Positions 1 through 7,016 of a stretch of 40,284 nucleotides of DNA are shown here, piece by piece. Source of the stretch: an uncultured bacterium. GTDB taxonomy: Bacteria > Patescibacteriota > Minisyncoccia > Phycocordibacterales > CAIZLB01. A model generated the notes under the pieces. It ran no database searches. It was not told the origin of the DNA and was given only the letters and a program-made list of their open reading frames with translations. A program made the position numbers and the translations under genes. Each line of letters begins with the position of its first letter. The stretch's first letter is position 1. Where the stretch lies: positions 1-40,284 of the forward strand of contig CAIZLB010000011.1 in NCBI GenBank assembly GCA_903933735.1. Reading direction: 5' to 3'.

Positions 1-83
1 AAATATATAAAAGTAATAAATAGTATAGATACTATAATCAACACTATTAAACTTATGTTTTTTTTATTATTTTTATTATTCAT
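1..83 (-). CDS. pilO: Type IV pilus PilO-like protein, N-terminal fragment
   Basis: The reading frame starts with an ATG at 83 and runs off the left edge with no stop, so only about 27 residues are visible. They are a short Asn/Lys-rich start (MNNKNNKKN) followed by a hydrophobic stretch rich in Ile, Leu and Val, as expected for the single N-terminal membrane helix of PilO. The start overlaps the end of the upstream gene by 8 bases, which suggests translational coupling. The identification rests on position: the order pilM-pilN-pilO is the standard one. The fragment alone could be any single-pass membrane protein. Confidence 0.6.
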   Translation of the reverse strand, partial: MNNKNNKKNISLIVLIIVSILFITFIY

Positions 84-603
84 AACTTAAATTAAGGTTA
101 AATGTAAAATTTTTACTTTGACTAAAAACTGAATATGGTAATTCCGCACCCTTGTAACGACTGTTATTCAATCTCTCTACTATAATATTTGCAGTATTTT
201 TATTGTCTATATCAGCACTTACTAAAACCTTTTTACTTAAAGTATCAACACTTATACTAGATATTTTTGCATTTGGAATTTCTTGATATATAGACTGTAT
301 TTCTTTATATATATCGATTGTATCCTTCTTAACACTTAGACTTAATATAGATATATTATTATTTATTTCCAGAGCTTCTTTCTTATCCCCCTCTGATTTA
401 TATGCATTGATTTCATTTTCTAAAGGTGTAATCTTATCAGATAAAATCTTGCCGTCAGTATTCATGGTCAAATAGGTCGGGAATAATATTATCATAAATA
501 CTACAAATAAAATCAATAATCCTATACTAAATATATAAACCAGATGAGCATAATATTCATCCAAGATCTTGTCTTTTTGCTGTTTTGTGACTAAAAATAA
601 CAT
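76..603 (-). CDS. pilN: Type IV pilus inner-membrane assembly protein PilN-like
   Basis: 175 residues. PilN forms the inner-membrane alignment platform of type IV pili with PilO and binds cytoplasmic PilM through its N-terminal tail. Here a charged cytoplasmic tail of about 20 residues precedes one membrane helix (about residues 22-43). A coiled-coil-prone segment and a compact alpha/beta domain follow, which is the PilN layout and length. The gene begins 4 bases after pilM and its end overlaps the next frame, so the three form one minus-strand operon. Sequence identity to well-studied PilN proteins is too low to see by eye, so the call leans on topology and context. An FtsL/DivIC-like single-pass protein is a less likely alternative. 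Confidence 0.72.
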   Translation of the reverse strand: MLFLVTKQQKDKILDEYYAHLVYIFSIGLLILFVVFMIILFPTYLTMNTDGKILSDKITPLENEINAYKSEGDKKEALEINNNISILSLSVKKDTIDIYKEIQSIYQEIPNAKISSISVDTLSKKVLVSADIDNKNTANIIVERLNNSRYKGAELPYSVFSQSKNFTFNLNLSYE

Positions 604-607
604 ATCT

Positions 608-1627
608 TTATTTTGATTTTGTTTTCGGTTTTGTTTTTGATAAAGTCAAACCAATAGCTGTAGCATATTGATATGAATCCGTTTTATTGATCGGTGGTAC
701 TTGATCACTGAAATCGGTTACATTGGTCCAAACATTTGGTTTGTCTATCTGTATAGCAAGTTTATCAGTCATCATATTGATGAATTCTGATTCTATTATA
801 TTTGAATATGTAGAACTTACAATGATAGATTTTATCTTATCAAAGCCATAAGATTTATTTTGTTCTATATAAGAGATCCAGAATATCATTATTCTATATA
901 TATCTTTTATAACTTCTTCTAATATTTCTTTTCTTTGTAGATTCAAATTATCATCAAATAAAGATTTATTTATCGTAGATGTGTATAGTACAATATCAGA
1001 TGAGATGATTGATACCACCACATATGTTTTTTCTATAGCTACAACACAATAAGAATTATTATCATCACTTCGAATCAAAGACTTACTTAATGCCTGATTT
1101 TGAATCAAAAATGAAATCACCTCCATATTTGCCTTTTTAAAAGTCTCTATATAATCTTCAATATTTTTTTTAGATACTACAGATACAGAGATTAATTTTT
1201 TATCATTTTTTAAATCTAAAACATCAACATATTCAAAAACCGTATCCTCGGCCTTGATTGGAACATTTTCTTCCATCTTAAACTCAATCTGGCTGCGTAT
1301 AGAAGCAGGATCTGTGTTATCGACCTCTTGAGTGTATACATAAGCAATCTCTTCTGGAAGAGAAACTTTAACATATTTGTATTTAAACTTTTTTTGAATC
1401 TTTTTTAAAATTTCGATAACTTCATCATTATCAGTTAAAGATTTATTTTTATCTATAGTGTGGGTTATGTTCTCTACCCCAAACTGATCAACAAGTAATT
1501 TTCCATCTTCATCTCTAAAACTTATATGACGTATGTGATCAAGTCCTATATCAATACCCGCATGATTAAAACTGATCATTTTTGGAACTGGAATATGTTT
1601 TTTTAATTTGTCTAAAAATGTATTCAT
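608..1627 (-). CDS. pilM: Type IV pilus assembly protein PilM (actin-like ATPase)
   Basis: 339 residues, the normal length for PilM. PilM is a cytoplasmic actin/FtsA-fold protein that binds the PilN tail and links the pilus platform to the motor. The N-terminal region has the typical IDIGLDHIRHISF strand and loop (phosphate-1-like). VSLPEEIAYVYTQEV (about residues 103-117) resembles the conserved PilM segment, as does the nearby IEFKMEENVPI. The gene follows the tRNA-binding-protein gene by 6 bases and is followed by pilN after 4 bases, so it is probably cotranscribed from the promoter before 1957. No membrane helix is seen. Confidence 0.85.
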   Translation of the reverse strand: MNTFLDKLKKHIPVPKMISFNHAGIDIGLDHIRHISFRDEDGKLLVDQFGVENITHTIDKNKSLTDNDEVIEILKKIQKKFKYKYVKVSLPEEIAYVYTQEVDNTDPASIRSQIEFKMEENVPIKAEDTVFEYVDVLDLKNDKKLISVSVVSKKNIEDYIETFKKANMEVISFLIQNQALSKSLIRSDDNNSYCVVAIEKTYVVVSIISSDIVLYTSTINKSLFDDNLNLQRKEILEEVIKDIYRIMIFWISYIEQNKSYGFDKIKSIIVSSTYSNIIESEFINMMTDKLAIQIDKPNVWTNVTDFSDQVPPINKTDSYQYATAIGLTLSKTKPKTKSK

Positions 1628-1633
1628 ATTTAA

Positions 1634-1957
1634 TTATGATAATATTGTACCGATTGGTAAAACCCTATTAGCTTCTATCAAAGCTAAACCTTGACCGTCT
1701 TTACAGGCCAATATCATAGCCTGACTCTCTATACCCATAATATCTCTTGGTTCTAAGTTTGTAACAAAAATCTTTTGGCTACCAACAAAACTCTCAAGGT
1801 CAACATGTCCGGCTATTCCTGATACAACCGTTCTTGTTTTATCTTCACCAAAATCAACTTCGAGTAATAATAACTTATCAGATCCTTCTACGGGTTCTGC
1901 TTTGATTATCTGCCCTACTTTCATTTCTACTTTTTTAAATTCATCGATTGTAATCAT
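1634..1957 (-). CDS. Stand-alone tRNA-binding domain protein (EMAP II / MetG C-terminal type)
   Basis: 107 residues forming one OB-fold tRNA-binding domain of the family found at the C terminus of methionyl-tRNA synthetase and in CsaA, Trbp111 and EMAP II. Diagnostic segments are KKVEMKVGQIIKAEPVEGSDKLLLLEVDFG, written here in shortened form as VEMKVGQI and GSDKLLLLEVD, then RTVVSGI and a C-terminal ILACKDG. Such proteins bind tRNA structure non-specifically as dimers. They often act in trans with a synthetase lacking its own domain, which is inference here. A TATAAT hexamer lies 7 bases before the ATG, so the mRNA is probably leaderless. pilM follows after 6 bases. Confidence 0.85.
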   Translation of the reverse strand: MITIDEFKKVEMKVGQIIKAEPVEGSDKLLLLEVDFGEDKTRTVVSGIAGHVDLESFVGSQKIFVTNLEPRDIMGIESQAMILACKDGQGLALIEANRVLPIGTILS

Positions 1958-1970
1958 ATTTATGATTATA

Positions 1971-2429
1971 CTACAGTTTCAGTTTTGAATCGAGAAAATT
2001 TTGCAAAATCAGTGCTGCAACTTTTGCATCATCATCTTTTGTATTATCTCTGACTGATTTTGCATTTTTAGAAAAAGTTTTTGAGTTTTGATTTTTTTGA
2101 AAATGAAAACGATTTTCGGAATTTATGAGACTTGTAGACATTCTTTCATCTATACGATGTATGATGTATTTATTTTCTTTATTTAAAATGTCAATAAAGG
2201 TGTCAATATGTTTCTCTATACTATTATCTTTGTTTTGATAATCGACTGATTTTCCTATAACAATGTCTTTAACACCTTCTTTTTCGCATAAATTATCTAT
2301 ATACAATATGTGTTTATTACCTATATTATCCAAAAGGATGATATCACGAGGAAAGGCAATACTTCCTGCGTCATCGCTTATAGCAATACCAATCTTTTTT
2401 TGACCATAGTCTACCCCTAGATATTTCAT
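1971..2429 (-). CDS. ruvX: Putative pre-16S rRNA nuclease / Holliday junction resolvase RuvX (YqgF)
   Basis: 152 residues from the chosen start. YqgF/RuvX proteins have an RNase H-like fold and process 16S rRNA 5' ends in E. coli; a resolvase role has also been proposed. The protein opens with MKYLGVDYGQKKIGIAIS, giving the first catalytic Asp at residue 7. It continues with the IVIGKS strand and the DERMST motif, and closes with DDDAKVAALIL, the expected last acidic residue. An upstream in-frame ATG at 2471 would add 14 residues, but family members start at the chosen Met. A TGATATTAT extended -10 lies 10 bases upstream. The gene is divergent from tRNA-Ser. Confidence 0.9.
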   Translation of the reverse strand: MKYLGVDYGQKKIGIAISDDAGSIAFPRDIILLDNIGNKHILYIDNLCEKEGVKDIVIGKSVDYQNKDNSIEKHIDTFIDILNKENKYIIHRIDERMSTSLINSENRFHFQKNQNSKTFSKNAKSVRDNTKDDDAKVAALILQNFLDSKLKL

Positions 2430-2475
2430 ATATAATCTGATAATATCATAAAGGTATATCGACGTATACACTTAT

Positions 2476-2562
2476 GGAGGAGTGGCAGAGAGGTCGATTG
2501 CACCTGTCTTGAAAACAGGAGGGCTCTAACGGGTCCCGTGAGTTCGAATCTCACCTCCTCCG
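2476..2562 (+). tRNA. tRNA-Ser (anticodon UGA)
   Basis: An 87-base tRNA. The acceptor stem pairs GGAGGAG (2476-2482) with CTCCTCC (2555-2561), with discriminator G at 2562. The anticodon arm is CCTGT-CTTGAAA-ACAGG, giving anticodon TGA, which reads UCA/UCG serine codons. It has the long variable arm typical of class II tRNA-Ser and a T-arm containing GAGTTCGAATCTC. CCA is not encoded. A clear intrinsic terminator follows at once. Confidence 0.97.
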
Positions 2563-2568
2563 CTAGTA

Positions 2569-2598
2569 AAAACAATCATCGCAAGGTGATTGTTTTTT
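2569..2598 (+). terminator. Intrinsic terminator of tRNA-Ser
   Basis: AAAACAATCA (2569-2578) pairs with TGATTGTTTT (2587-2596) around an 8-base loop and merges into a T run. It lies 7 bases after the tRNA. Confidence 0.9.
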
Positions 2599-2601
2599 AT
2601 T

Positions 2602-2727
2602 AGGAGGAGAGGAAGTGCATAGTTGCACTTCCGTGGGAGACTCGAAAGGCTTTTCTATGTTTTTGGGCATTGTGATGCGAAAAAACGAGAAAAGGCGTAC
2701 TGAAGCTGTAAGCTTCGAATCTCACCT
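2602..2727 (+). ncRNA. Candidate small structured RNA, partly resembling tRNA-Ser
   Basis: No gene lies in 2563-2800, but about 125 bases fold densely. GGAAGTGCA (2611-2619) pairs perfectly with 2624-2632 around TAGT. Bases 2633-2638 and 2642-2646 pair with 2720-2725 and 2714-2718, forming an 11-bp interrupted stem. This encloses a long hairpin: 2650-2656 with 2688-2694, 2659-2664 with 2681-2686, and 2667-2670 with 2675-2678 around TGTG. A G-U pair at 2636/2722 favours the plus strand. The 5' GGAGGAG and the 3' TTCGAATCTCACCT (2714-2727) copy parts of the adjacent tRNA-Ser. It is either a functional RNA or a degenerate, rearranged tRNA copy. GAAGCT/AGCTTC (2702-2716) can form a competing hairpin. 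Confidence 0.45.
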
Positions 2728-2800
2728 TTTAAAGATTTTTAAATATCAAACCAAAGTAATCTGAATATTTACGGTGTACAAAAAAAATAATTGAGTTATT

Positions 2801-3367
2801 ATGGTAAGTATGAATGAAAACTACGAAATACCACAAGTACACTCTTTGGATCAGGTTGATAGTCATAGTAAATCTCAAGATAATGGCGAAAAAGCATTCG
2901 AAATACGAAAAGATTTTGCAGAAAAATACCCACTTTTATCAGAACGATTAGACTCTGAAGAAAAATGGGGTATCTTTCAAGCTGCTCTAGGGAGTAGAAA
3001 TGTTGAAGAAGATATTTTAGCAGAAGTGTATAATGATGTCATAAAAAGTCACTACGTAGAAGGTATACAAACAATTGTTTTTTATGGGTGGGATAGAGAT
3101 AAAAATGCTATTGATTTATATGGATGGGGATCAAAACCTGGTACTTTTAAGGCTATACGCACACTCGTTCATCATAGTGAAGAGGCGGTCAAACTTAACC
3201 GTACCGTTTTTCCTGATTACACCCTATCAATGAAATTTAATGACGGAACAGGGACACCTAGTGCAAAAAAGCTTTTTATAAGCTGGGAAACCCGAGAAGA
3301 TGTAAAAAAATGGTTAGAGACATTCAGAATGGGACATCTGCTTGAGCCATTTTTTGATGCAAAATAG
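2801..3367 (+). CDS. Hypothetical protein (188 aa)
   Basis: I do not recognise this protein. It is soluble and acidic, with no signal peptide or membrane helix. The first 35 residues are polar and probably disordered. A charged helical part (about 35-85) leads into a segment with IQTIVFYGWDRDKNAIDLYGWG that looks like paired beta strands. A C-terminal part ends in KKWLETFRMGHLLEPFF. The ATG at 2810 (fourth residue) may be the real start: a TATTAT hexamer at 2797-2802 sits 7 bases before it, the spacing seen for many genes here. The longer form from 2801 is given as the maximal frame. Confidence 0.6.
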   Translation: MVSMNENYEIPQVHSLDQVDSHSKSQDNGEKAFEIRKDFAEKYPLLSERLDSEEKWGIFQAALGSRNVEEDILAEVYNDVIKSHYVEGIQTIVFYGWDRDKNAIDLYGWGSKPGTFKAIRTLVHHSEEAVKLNRTVFPDYTLSMKFNDGTGTPSAKKLFISWETREDVKKWLETFRMGHLLEPFFDAK

Positions 3368-3407
3368 AATTATTTTATGATTTAAAAATTATTGCTATCA
3401 TACCCCC

Positions 3408-3968
3408 ATGTCCCCTACCCAATCATTTCTAAAAATAGCCAACACCTGCCCGGAGTTCAAAGAAGCAATTGATATAATAAAATCAAACTCAGAAGGACAG
3501 ATATGGCTCATCGGAGGCTTTGTCTGTCGAAGTATAATCCAGGACCTATATAACATCCACCTGAAAAAAGATGTAGACTTAGACTTTATCATCGAAATAC
3601 CAAAAGAAATAAAACTCCCCAAAGGTTGGAAGATGGAACGAAACAGCTATGGTAATCCAAAACTAATCGGACCAAAATATGAGATAGACTATATACCATT
3701 AAAAAGTATACATTCTATAATCAGACGAGGACTTGAACCAACAATAGAAAATTTTTTATCAGGAACGCCTTTAAATGTTCAGTCTATTATTTATGATGTT
3801 ACAAATGATAAAGTCATAGGTGATATAGGAATAAAGGCTATAGAGGATAAGATTGTCGCCGTAAACAACCCCGAACAGGCACAACACAGAGCAGAGAAAA
3901 AAGGTGTGAGTGTTGATGATCTGGTTATAGATATTGCTAATCAGTTTGGGTTTGAGGCGAGATTATAA
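3408..3968 (+). CDS. Nucleotidyltransferase-fold protein resembling a poly(A) polymerase / CCA-enzyme head domain
   Basis: 186 residues. The N-terminal part shows the nucleotidyltransferase pattern: IWLIGGFVCRS (GG at 36-37), then KDVDLDFII with metal-binding Asp candidates at 55, 57 and 59, and a third Asp at 94 (YEIDYI). The later RRGLEPTIENFL...LNVQSIIYDV...IGDIGIKAIEDK layout follows the head domain of tRNA nucleotidyltransferases and poly(A) polymerases. The RNA-binding neck, body and tail are absent, so it is a minimal version of unknown substrate. The extended -10 TGCTATCAT ends 6 bases before the ATG, so the transcript is probably leaderless. Two shorter proteins of the same broad fold lie downstream. 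Confidence 0.6.
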   Translation: MSPTQSFLKIANTCPEFKEAIDIIKSNSEGQIWLIGGFVCRSIIQDLYNIHLKKDVDLDFIIEIPKEIKLPKGWKMERNSYGNPKLIGPKYEIDYIPLKSIHSIIRRGLEPTIENFLSGTPLNVQSIIYDVTNDKVIGDIGIKAIEDKIVAVNNPEQAQHRAEKKGVSVDDLVIDIANQFGFEARL

Positions 3969-4009
3969 ACTCAAGACTATCCCCCTCTCCTATGCTACAA
4001 TGAAAAAAT

Positions 4010-4585
4010 ATGAAAAAAGGCATACTTATAATCATATTAATAGCAATCGTTGTGGTCATTTTTCATTTATATGAGATCATTCAACTTAAAACCCCTGACC
4101 TATATTCAAAATACGAATGGACATCTGTTGATGTAGGATCTCTAAAAGACAATAGACCTAATGTTTGGGTATTTCCATCATTTAATAATAAACAAAATTT
4201 ATATCCAGATGGAAAATTTTATAAGACAACAAATCCTGATCCATCTTTAGAAGGATGGAAGGTTGAAGACGAGCAATGTATAAAGAGACATGATGGTCCT
4301 TGTGGTTTTTACGGTGGTGATAATGATTTTATAAATTATTATGAAGATAATCTAGAAAAACTTGGATATACAAATAATGGTTTAAATATAGATAATGATT
4401 TACATATCGCTAAGGACGGTAAATACAATTTAACATTAGGAAATGCTGACGGACCTTATGGAACAACTAGGGTTTTTATTAAAAACCAAGGTGATCAAAT
4501 ACGCCTTGTTATTATTTCAAGTTATACAACTGAAAATACTGTGTTTATAAGTGATATTTTTACTCCAAAAGAGTTGATGAAATAA
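4010..4585 (+). CDS. Membrane-anchored extracytoplasmic protein of unknown function
   Basis: 191 residues. Residues 4-27 form one strongly hydrophobic helix after a Met-Lys-Lys start, with no obvious signal-peptidase site, so it is probably an N-terminal anchor with the rest outside the membrane. The outer part is Asn-, Asp-, Gly- and Tyr-rich and holds a close cysteine pair (CIKRHDGPC) that could form a disulphide. No family is recognised. The extended -10 TGCTACAAT ends 8 bases before the ATG (leaderless type). It is followed after 22 bases by a nucleotidyltransferase-fold gene. Confidence 0.65.
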   Translation: MKKGILIIILIAIVVVIFHLYEIIQLKTPDLYSKYEWTSVDVGSLKDNRPNVWVFPSFNNKQNLYPDGKFYKTTNPDPSLEGWKVEDEQCIKRHDGPCGFYGGDNDFINYYEDNLEKLGYTNNGLNIDNDLHIAKDGKYNLTLGNADGPYGTTRVFIKNQGDQIRLVIISSYTTENTVFISDIFTPKELMK

Positions 4586-4607
4586 AATATTTAAAAATCT
4601 ACACGAT

Positions 4608-5048
4608 ATGAATTTAATAGATGAAATAAAAAAATTAAACTTTCAAAGTGATGATTTTATCATAGTAGGAAGTGGCCCTATGGTAATACGTGGATTAAAA
4701 GAATTGAATGATATAGATATCATTGTTAGCAGAGAACTATTTGATGAATGCAAAAAAGATGATAGATGGAAACAAATTCCATGGACATATCCAGATCATC
4801 TTGGACAAATATATCTCGAATCTGAACCATTTGAATTATATCTAGATGTAAATTGTGGAGATTTTAATCCAACATTTGGAGAATTAATGAGTAGATCTGA
4901 TTTAATAGAAGGAATTCATTTTGCTTCAATAGAGGATGTACTCCGATTTAAGAAATCTTATAATAGGCCGAAACATGAGAAAGATATAGAAATAATAGAA
5001 GAATATTTATTGAATCATTCTTCATCAGATATTTCAGATATAATCTAG
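4608..5048 (+). CDS. Small nucleotidyltransferase-superfamily protein, paralogue of 6506-6946
   Basis: 146 residues. The pattern FIIVGSGPMVIRGL (GSG at 21-23), then NDIDIIVS (Asp 35 and 37) and ELYLDVN (Asp 80), fits the metal- and nucleotide-binding core of minimal nucleotidyltransferases. The C-terminal part has IEDVLRFKKSYNRPKHEKDIEIIEEYLLNH, quoted in shortened form as EDVLRFKKSYNRPKHEKDI. The protein at 6506-6946 has the same length and motif order. Relatives of this fold include MNT antitoxins, AbiEii-type toxins and aminoglycoside nucleotidyltransferases. No HEPN or AbiEi-like partner is adjacent, so a toxin-antitoxin role is not supported. The target is unknown. Confidence 0.6.
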   Translation: MNLIDEIKKLNFQSDDFIIVGSGPMVIRGLKELNDIDIIVSRELFDECKKDDRWKQIPWTYPDHLGQIYLESEPFELYLDVNCGDFNPTFGELMSRSDLIEGIHFASIEDVLRFKKSYNRPKHEKDIEIIEEYLLNHSSSDISDII

Positions 5049-5062
5049 AGAGTCCTATGGGT

Positions 5063-5563
5063 TCAAACCTGTAATAACTTTCTAACCCTTTCTTCAAATG
5101 TATTCATATGATAATGAAGTGGAAATGGTATAAGTAAACCATTATTTACCACATTAAACCCGTCAGCAAGGAGAGGTTTCTCAAGGAGTCTGAAAATATT
5201 TGACTTAACTAAAATAATAGGAGTCTTTGTATTTTTCATTATCGCGTTTAAATCTTTTTTAAAGTTTTCATAATTATCTAAAATCAGCCTATCCGCCTCT
5301 TTGTCTGGGAGCTTATTCACGGGAGTATAGATTGGATTCATTAAGACATATCCAGCATCTGCCAATCTTCTCAATCCTTCGTCTTTCGTAGCAGGTTTAA
5401 AATCAAGTATTGCTTTCATAAAAGCCCGAAACAAAACTTCTGACACTCTCCCTGTTGGATCATAGAAATATCCATGTCCAGCAGGAGGTGATTCTAAAAC
5501 AAAAATTGCCTTTATATTTTTAGGCATATAGTTGTTACGTAAAGAGATGAACTCTGATTCCAT
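5063..5563 (-). CDS. Uracil-DNA glycosylase-like fold protein, function uncertain
   Basis: 166 residues. AIFVLESPPAGHGYFYDP (ESPP at 24-27, FYDP at 33-36) looks like the first active-site strand and loop of the UDG-like superfamily, where a short motif after a beta strand precedes a Tyr or Phe that stacks on the base. PIILVKSNIFRLL and LIPFPLHYHMNTFEERV could be the later strand and the His-containing loop. Classical family 1 motifs (GQDPY, HPSPLS) are absent, so enzymatic DNA repair is not shown. TATACT with an upstream TGA ends 6 bases before the ATG. It is convergent with the nucleotidyltransferase-fold gene, whose stop is 14 bases away. Confidence 0.45.
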   Translation of the reverse strand: MESEFISLRNNYMPKNIKAIFVLESPPAGHGYFYDPTGRVSEVLFRAFMKAILDFKPATKDEGLRRLADAGYVLMNPIYTPVNKLPDKEADRLILDNYENFKKDLNAIMKNTKTPIILVKSNIFRLLEKPLLADGFNVVNNGLLIPFPLHYHMNTFEERVRKLLQV

Positions 5564-5614
5564 GTCATAAGTATATCAATAAATAGTGATTTTAAATATT
5601 CCCACCCCTCTTTC

Positions 5615-6355
5615 CTAAACCCTATAAGTCTCCAAATCCACCTTATTAAAATCAATCAAAACCTTTGCATCCAAATCATACTGACAATTTTGATATGGAT
5701 TTTCTGGCCAATTTAAATTAAAAGGATTTAATTGTTGTATATAAACCTCACTTTTTAGCGGCTTACCTGGATAACACCAAAGTATCCACTTTTGCTGATT
5801 TTCTACATATTCATTAGGAAGTTTTATTTGATTTTTACTAATTAAATACATCATAAGTACCTCTTCTAAAAAGAAATTAACCTGATTATCTTTAACCTCC
5901 CTTCCAAACGCCTCACAATCTTCTTCAATGTATTTCTGAAATTTCAAATCTTCTTTATAGAGTTTCTTTATTTTATCAAATAATCGATTAAAATCTGTTG
6001 TTCCAACGTATAATTGATTCCAAACCATATAATTAAATCCATGTTGTATTTGAAATGTTGTACAATTTTTCTCAATAATTCGTTGCAAACTATTTCTATG
6101 ATCTATTACTTGATTCATAAAAGAATGTTTCAGTTCTGGTGCAGGTCTGTCGCTATATAAATACAAGAAATCTCCATAAATAAAATTCAAGCCTATAAGT
6201 GGTTTTTTGACCTTGTCCGTTGCAAGTTTTTTAATATCTTCCATACAATTTTTAGCATTTTGCCTATTGCCTAATTTACTCATTGAGAGGCCGAAAATGA
6301 TTAAACCTTTTTCATCAGGAAGTTTATGAATATCACGAAATTTGTTTTTCTCCAT
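5615..6355 (-). CDS. Probable tRNA-dependent cyclodipeptide synthase (XYP-like)
   Basis: 246 residues, the usual length. Cyclodipeptide synthases take two aminoacyl-tRNAs and make a cyclic dipeptide, through a Ser-bound intermediate on a class Ic tRNA-synthetase-like fold. Visible parallels: LIIFGLSMSK after the first strand (candidate nucleophile Ser24, then Lys27 at the NYH-Asn position), a basic helix NSLQRIIEK, YKEDLKFQKYIEEDCEAF, FFLEEVLMMYL (catalytic Glu 164 or 165) and WCYPGKP (Tyr195-Pro196). The Tyr-Pro pair would place it in the XYP branch. Oddities: Phe replaces the usual Tyr four residues before the Glu, and the spacing to Tyr195 is about 10 longer than in AlbC. TGATATAAT ends 6 bases before the ATG. 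No tailoring oxidase is adjacent. Confidence 0.55.
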   Translation of the reverse strand: MEKNKFRDIHKLPDEKGLIIFGLSMSKLGNRQNAKNCMEDIKKLATDKVKKPLIGLNFIYGDFLYLYSDRPAPELKHSFMNQVIDHRNSLQRIIEKNCTTFQIQHGFNYMVWNQLYVGTTDFNRLFDKIKKLYKEDLKFQKYIEEDCEAFGREVKDNQVNFFLEEVLMMYLISKNQIKLPNEYVENQQKWILWCYPGKPLKSEVYIQQLNPFNLNWPENPYQNCQYDLDAKVLIDFNKVDLETYRV

Positions 6356-6505
6356 GATGAGATTATATCAAGAAAGTAAAAATTAATCTTGAGTGTTTAT
6401 CTTGGTCAGTATTTAGTGAATATAGTCCAAAAACAGTCCATATTCACTAATTTTATACGAAAGAATGCCATTTCTCGATATCTCCCCCTATGTTATCATA
6501 ACCCT

Positions 6506-6946
6506 ATGCCCACCTCAGAAAAGAAACCCATAAACCTCTATGAAGAGATAAACAAACTAAACCTACCCAAAGATCACTTCATGATCGTCGGTAGTGGTAT
6601 CATGTCCCTCAAGGGAATACGTGATTCTTATGATCTGGACCTAGTTATATCCGAGGAATTATTTGAGCAATTAAAAAACGGACCGGACTTCGAATTAAGA
6701 CCCTGGACCAGAACAGGCATAGGAAGAGAGTGGCTAAAGAACGACATAGCTGATCTAGTTGTGGACATGAGAATCGGGGATGAAATATATGATTTACAAA
6801 GACTAAAGTTGGAAGGTGAAAAAATAGATGATATGTGGTTTTTGAGTTTAAAACAACTTATAGATTTTAAAAGAGTTTACGGCAGACAAAAAGATTTCGA
6901 TGATATAGAGCTTATTGAGAGATATTTATTAAATCATATAAAATAA
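6506..6946 (+). CDS. Small nucleotidyltransferase-superfamily protein, paralogue of 4608-5048
   Basis: 146 residues from the chosen start. HFMIVGSGIMSLKGI (GSG at 29-31), YDLDLVIS (Asp 43 and 45) and ADLVVDMRIG (Asp 87) repeat the nucleotidyltransferase pattern of the paralogue, and both end in IERYLLNH/IEEYLLNH. The frame is open upstream to 6389, but the promoter decides the start: TGTTATCAT ends 6 bases before the ATG at 6506, so the longer version would begin before the transcript. The two copies are separated by the UDG-like gene and the probable cyclodipeptide synthase gene, both on the opposite strand. Substrate unknown. Confidence 0.6.
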   Translation: MPTSEKKPINLYEEINKLNLPKDHFMIVGSGIMSLKGIRDSYDLDLVISEELFEQLKNGPDFELRPWTRTGIGREWLKNDIADLVVDMRIGDEIYDLQRLKLEGEKIDDMWFLSLKQLIDFKRVYGRQKDFDDIELIERYLLNHIK

Positions 6947-6962
6947 TTTAATTACCGTAAAC

Positions 6963-6991
6963 TTTACTTTTTTACAAATTAGGAGTATTTT
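6963..6991 (+). promoter_or_regulatory. Promoter of the 7017 orphan
   Basis: TTTACT (6963-6968) and TATTTT (6986-6991) are 17 bases apart. The deduced leader of about 20-25 bases is A/C-rich, contains ACAACCGCACACAAAC and has no Shine-Dalgarno sequence. Confidence 0.45.
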
Positions 6992-7016
6992 TACCATGTA
7001 ACAACCGCACACAAAC

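Noticed and set aside
4608-5048. MNT/HEPN or AbiE toxin-antitoxin pair
   Set aside because: No HEPN or AbiEi-like partner gene lies beside either nucleotidyltransferase-fold paralogue.
5058-5071. tRNA T-loop-like string GGGTTCAAACCTG after the 4608 gene
   Set aside because: The flanking bases do not form a 5-bp T stem, and there is no acceptor or anticodon arm around it.
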